Source: Rhizophagus clarus (lineage: Eukaryota; Glomeromycota; Glomeromycetes; Glomerales; Glomeraceae). From it: a stretch of 64,000 bases of DNA. Made by a program: the position numbers and the translations under genes. The stretch covers positions 558,001 through 622,000 of the forward strand of contig BLAL01000194.1 in assembly GCA_015698045.1 (NCBI GenBank). The letters run 5' to 3'. Positions 63,127 to 64,000 of this stretch are shown piece by piece. The notes beneath the pieces are model-generated. The model saw nothing but the letters and a program-made list of their open reading frames with translations. It was not told the origin of the DNA and did not search any database. Position 1 is the first letter of the stretch. Every line of letters begins with the position of its first letter.

Positions 63127-63537
63127 TTATAAGGGTACGCACTCATTACAATATTCTCCTTTTTCTTTTCCAATTGGAATAAAACATTCCCAACAAAGTG
63201 AGATATTAAGTTTTGTAAGCCGGTCATAATATCTATTCATAAGTTGCTCATAAGTAAGGGAATGGAATAAATTTTCCTGAGCAATCTGATTTTCAAGTTC
63301 TTGTACCGTACCCCCAAAAGCCCTACCTTGAAGCCTATTAATATACTGGGTCACATAATAACTGTTAGCATGCTTTCTACAAAGGACAGGTTCAGAGCTA
63401 GTCAGCTTACCACAAACCCTGCAAGGGAAATGTGCTCTAGCCTTCCAATGTTCAAAACACCCATCAGGCTGACGGCAGGTACGTTCACAGATAAATCCAG
63501 TTCTGAGTAAATAGTTGCAAGAATATTCACCTATCAT
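63127..63537 (-). CDS. Small Cys-rich, probably zinc-binding protein of unknown function
   Basis: ATG at 63537-63535 opens a 136-residue frame without introns. It has two Cys/His-rich parts: residues 7-56 with C17, C21, C27, H30, H36, the pair C39-x2-C42 and C53-x2-H56; and a C-terminal zinc ribbon C115-x2-C118...C130-x2-C133 right at the end. The middle part (QYINRLQGRAFGGTVQELEN) is helical. There is no signal peptide or membrane segment. It is divergent from the small gene at 63619 with only 81 bp between the two starts, which suggests a shared promoter. I recognise no named family; a nucleic-acid-binding role is possible from the ribbon alone. Base composition is less AT-rich than in the surrounding DNA, so the locus may have come with a mobile element. 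Confidence 0.6.
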   Translation of the reverse strand: MIGEYSCNYLLRTGFICERTCRQPDGCFEHWKARAHFPCRVCGKLTSSEPVLCRKHANSYYVTQYINRLQGRAFGGTVQELENQIAQENLFHSLTYEQLMNRYYDRLTKLNISLCWECFIPIGKEKGEYCNECVPL

Positions 63538-63618
63538 AGTAATAAGAAATAAATAGTTTATTTCAAATAAAAGTTTTCGCTATATTAATACAAATACCAT
63601 ATTCAATACTTATACAAG

Positions 63619-63861
63619 ATGACCAACTATAAAGACATCGAATCAGCATTAGTTGAGGTAATCAAAGTAGCATATAGCCAAGGCACGAAAAAATATGATA
63701 AAATGGGATTAACATATATGAATTATTTAAAAACAATGCAACGTAAAAGAGATCCAGATGATCATTGCAAATATGTAGCAAAGCAACGAACTTCAAATGA
63801 GGAAGTTTATAATGAAAGAATGGCAGATTTCAAAAACTGGTATAATGAAGAAGTGTATTAG
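63619..63861 (+). CDS. Small unknown protein; frame stays open past the first stop
   Basis: ATG at 63619 (MTNYKDIESALVEVIKVAYS) starts an 80-residue, charged, mostly helical protein ending NWYNEEVY. After the TAG at 63859-63861 the same frame goes on for 38 codons (SLEKLYKLYLSFANQEK and so on to KLYKLEI) and ends with TAA at 63976-63978. The downstream text has the same helical, Lys/Glu-rich character, so the real product was probably 119 residues with an acquired stop, or the stop is an error or is read through. No domain was recognised. It shares an 81-bp divergent promoter region with the Cys-rich gene. Confidence 0.5.
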   Translation: MTNYKDIESALVEVIKVAYSQGTKKYDKMGLTYMNYLKTMQRKRDPDDHCKYVAKQRTSNEEVYNERMADFKNWYNEEVY

Positions 63862-64000
63862 AGTCTAGAAAAGTTATACAAATTATATCTCTCATTTGCA
63901 AATCAAGAAAAAGTTGTACAAAAAAGGTCTACAGAAGAAGTTAACAAAATACTTAAACTTTATAAATTGGAAATTTAATTTGTAAGCACCCATTGTGGTA

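Overview
The window looks like a nuclear segment of an arbuscular mycorrhizal fungus, most likely Rhizophagus or a close glomeromycete. The DNA is strongly AT-rich, genes have short GT-AG introns, and there are seven recognisable copies plus older scraps of a BTB/POZ-BACK-TLDc gene family, which is massively expanded in Rhizophagus. A Crinkler-type fragment, a DD34E transposase, a LINE and several non-autonomous DNA elements fit the same genome type. The assignment comes from gene content only; there is no rRNA or other direct marker.

Layout. 1-960 holds the 3' part of an apparently intact, intron-bearing Tc1/IS630-type transposase gene. 1078-2735 (minus) is a broken three-exon gene with N-terminal Cys clusters and a C-terminal SAM-like domain. 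2.7-7.2 kb is featureless. 7307-8190 is a small secreted repeat protein made of Lys/Asp/Tyr blocks and cut by Lys-Arg-Glu-Ala sites, as in Kex2-processed precursors. 11.8-13.3 kb is the first intact BTB-BACK-TLDc gene. 15.6-17.9 kb holds a 579-bp MITE with 9-bp target duplications, a broken O-acetylhomoserine sulfhydrylase gene and a broken kelch gene. 18.09-18.17 kb is an 81-bp near-perfect palindrome. 20.1-21.4 kb contains an inverted duplication of an unknown coding relic. 24.8-25.8 kb contains unknown relics and a Crinkler fossil. 26.3-27.9 kb is the second intact BTB-BACK-TLDc gene, sharing its promoter region with the first.

From 29 to 62.5 kb the minus strand is a graveyard and nursery of this family: one intact gene (31.3-32.9 kb), four pseudogenes and several scraps. 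From about 35.7 kb the family is carried by a tandem duplication of a roughly 5-kb segment: two full copies and the start of a third. Copy A was hit by an 8.9-kb LINE (37454-46331, 17-bp target duplication). Copy B was hit by a 6.66-kb DNA element (50545-57205, 3-bp duplication) and by a 767-bp TIR element. Each copy preserves the empty site of the insertions in the other.

The 6.66-kb element is the strangest object here. It has no transposase, has GTAC-rich subterminal repeats at both ends, and carries about 3 kb of tandem units of roughly 110 bp. Each unit holds three short palindromes. On the minus strand each looks like a micro-exon of about 32-41 nt bounded by T-tract-AG and GTA splice-like signals. 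The last 1.5 kb holds diverged repeats and a divergent pair of small unknown genes.
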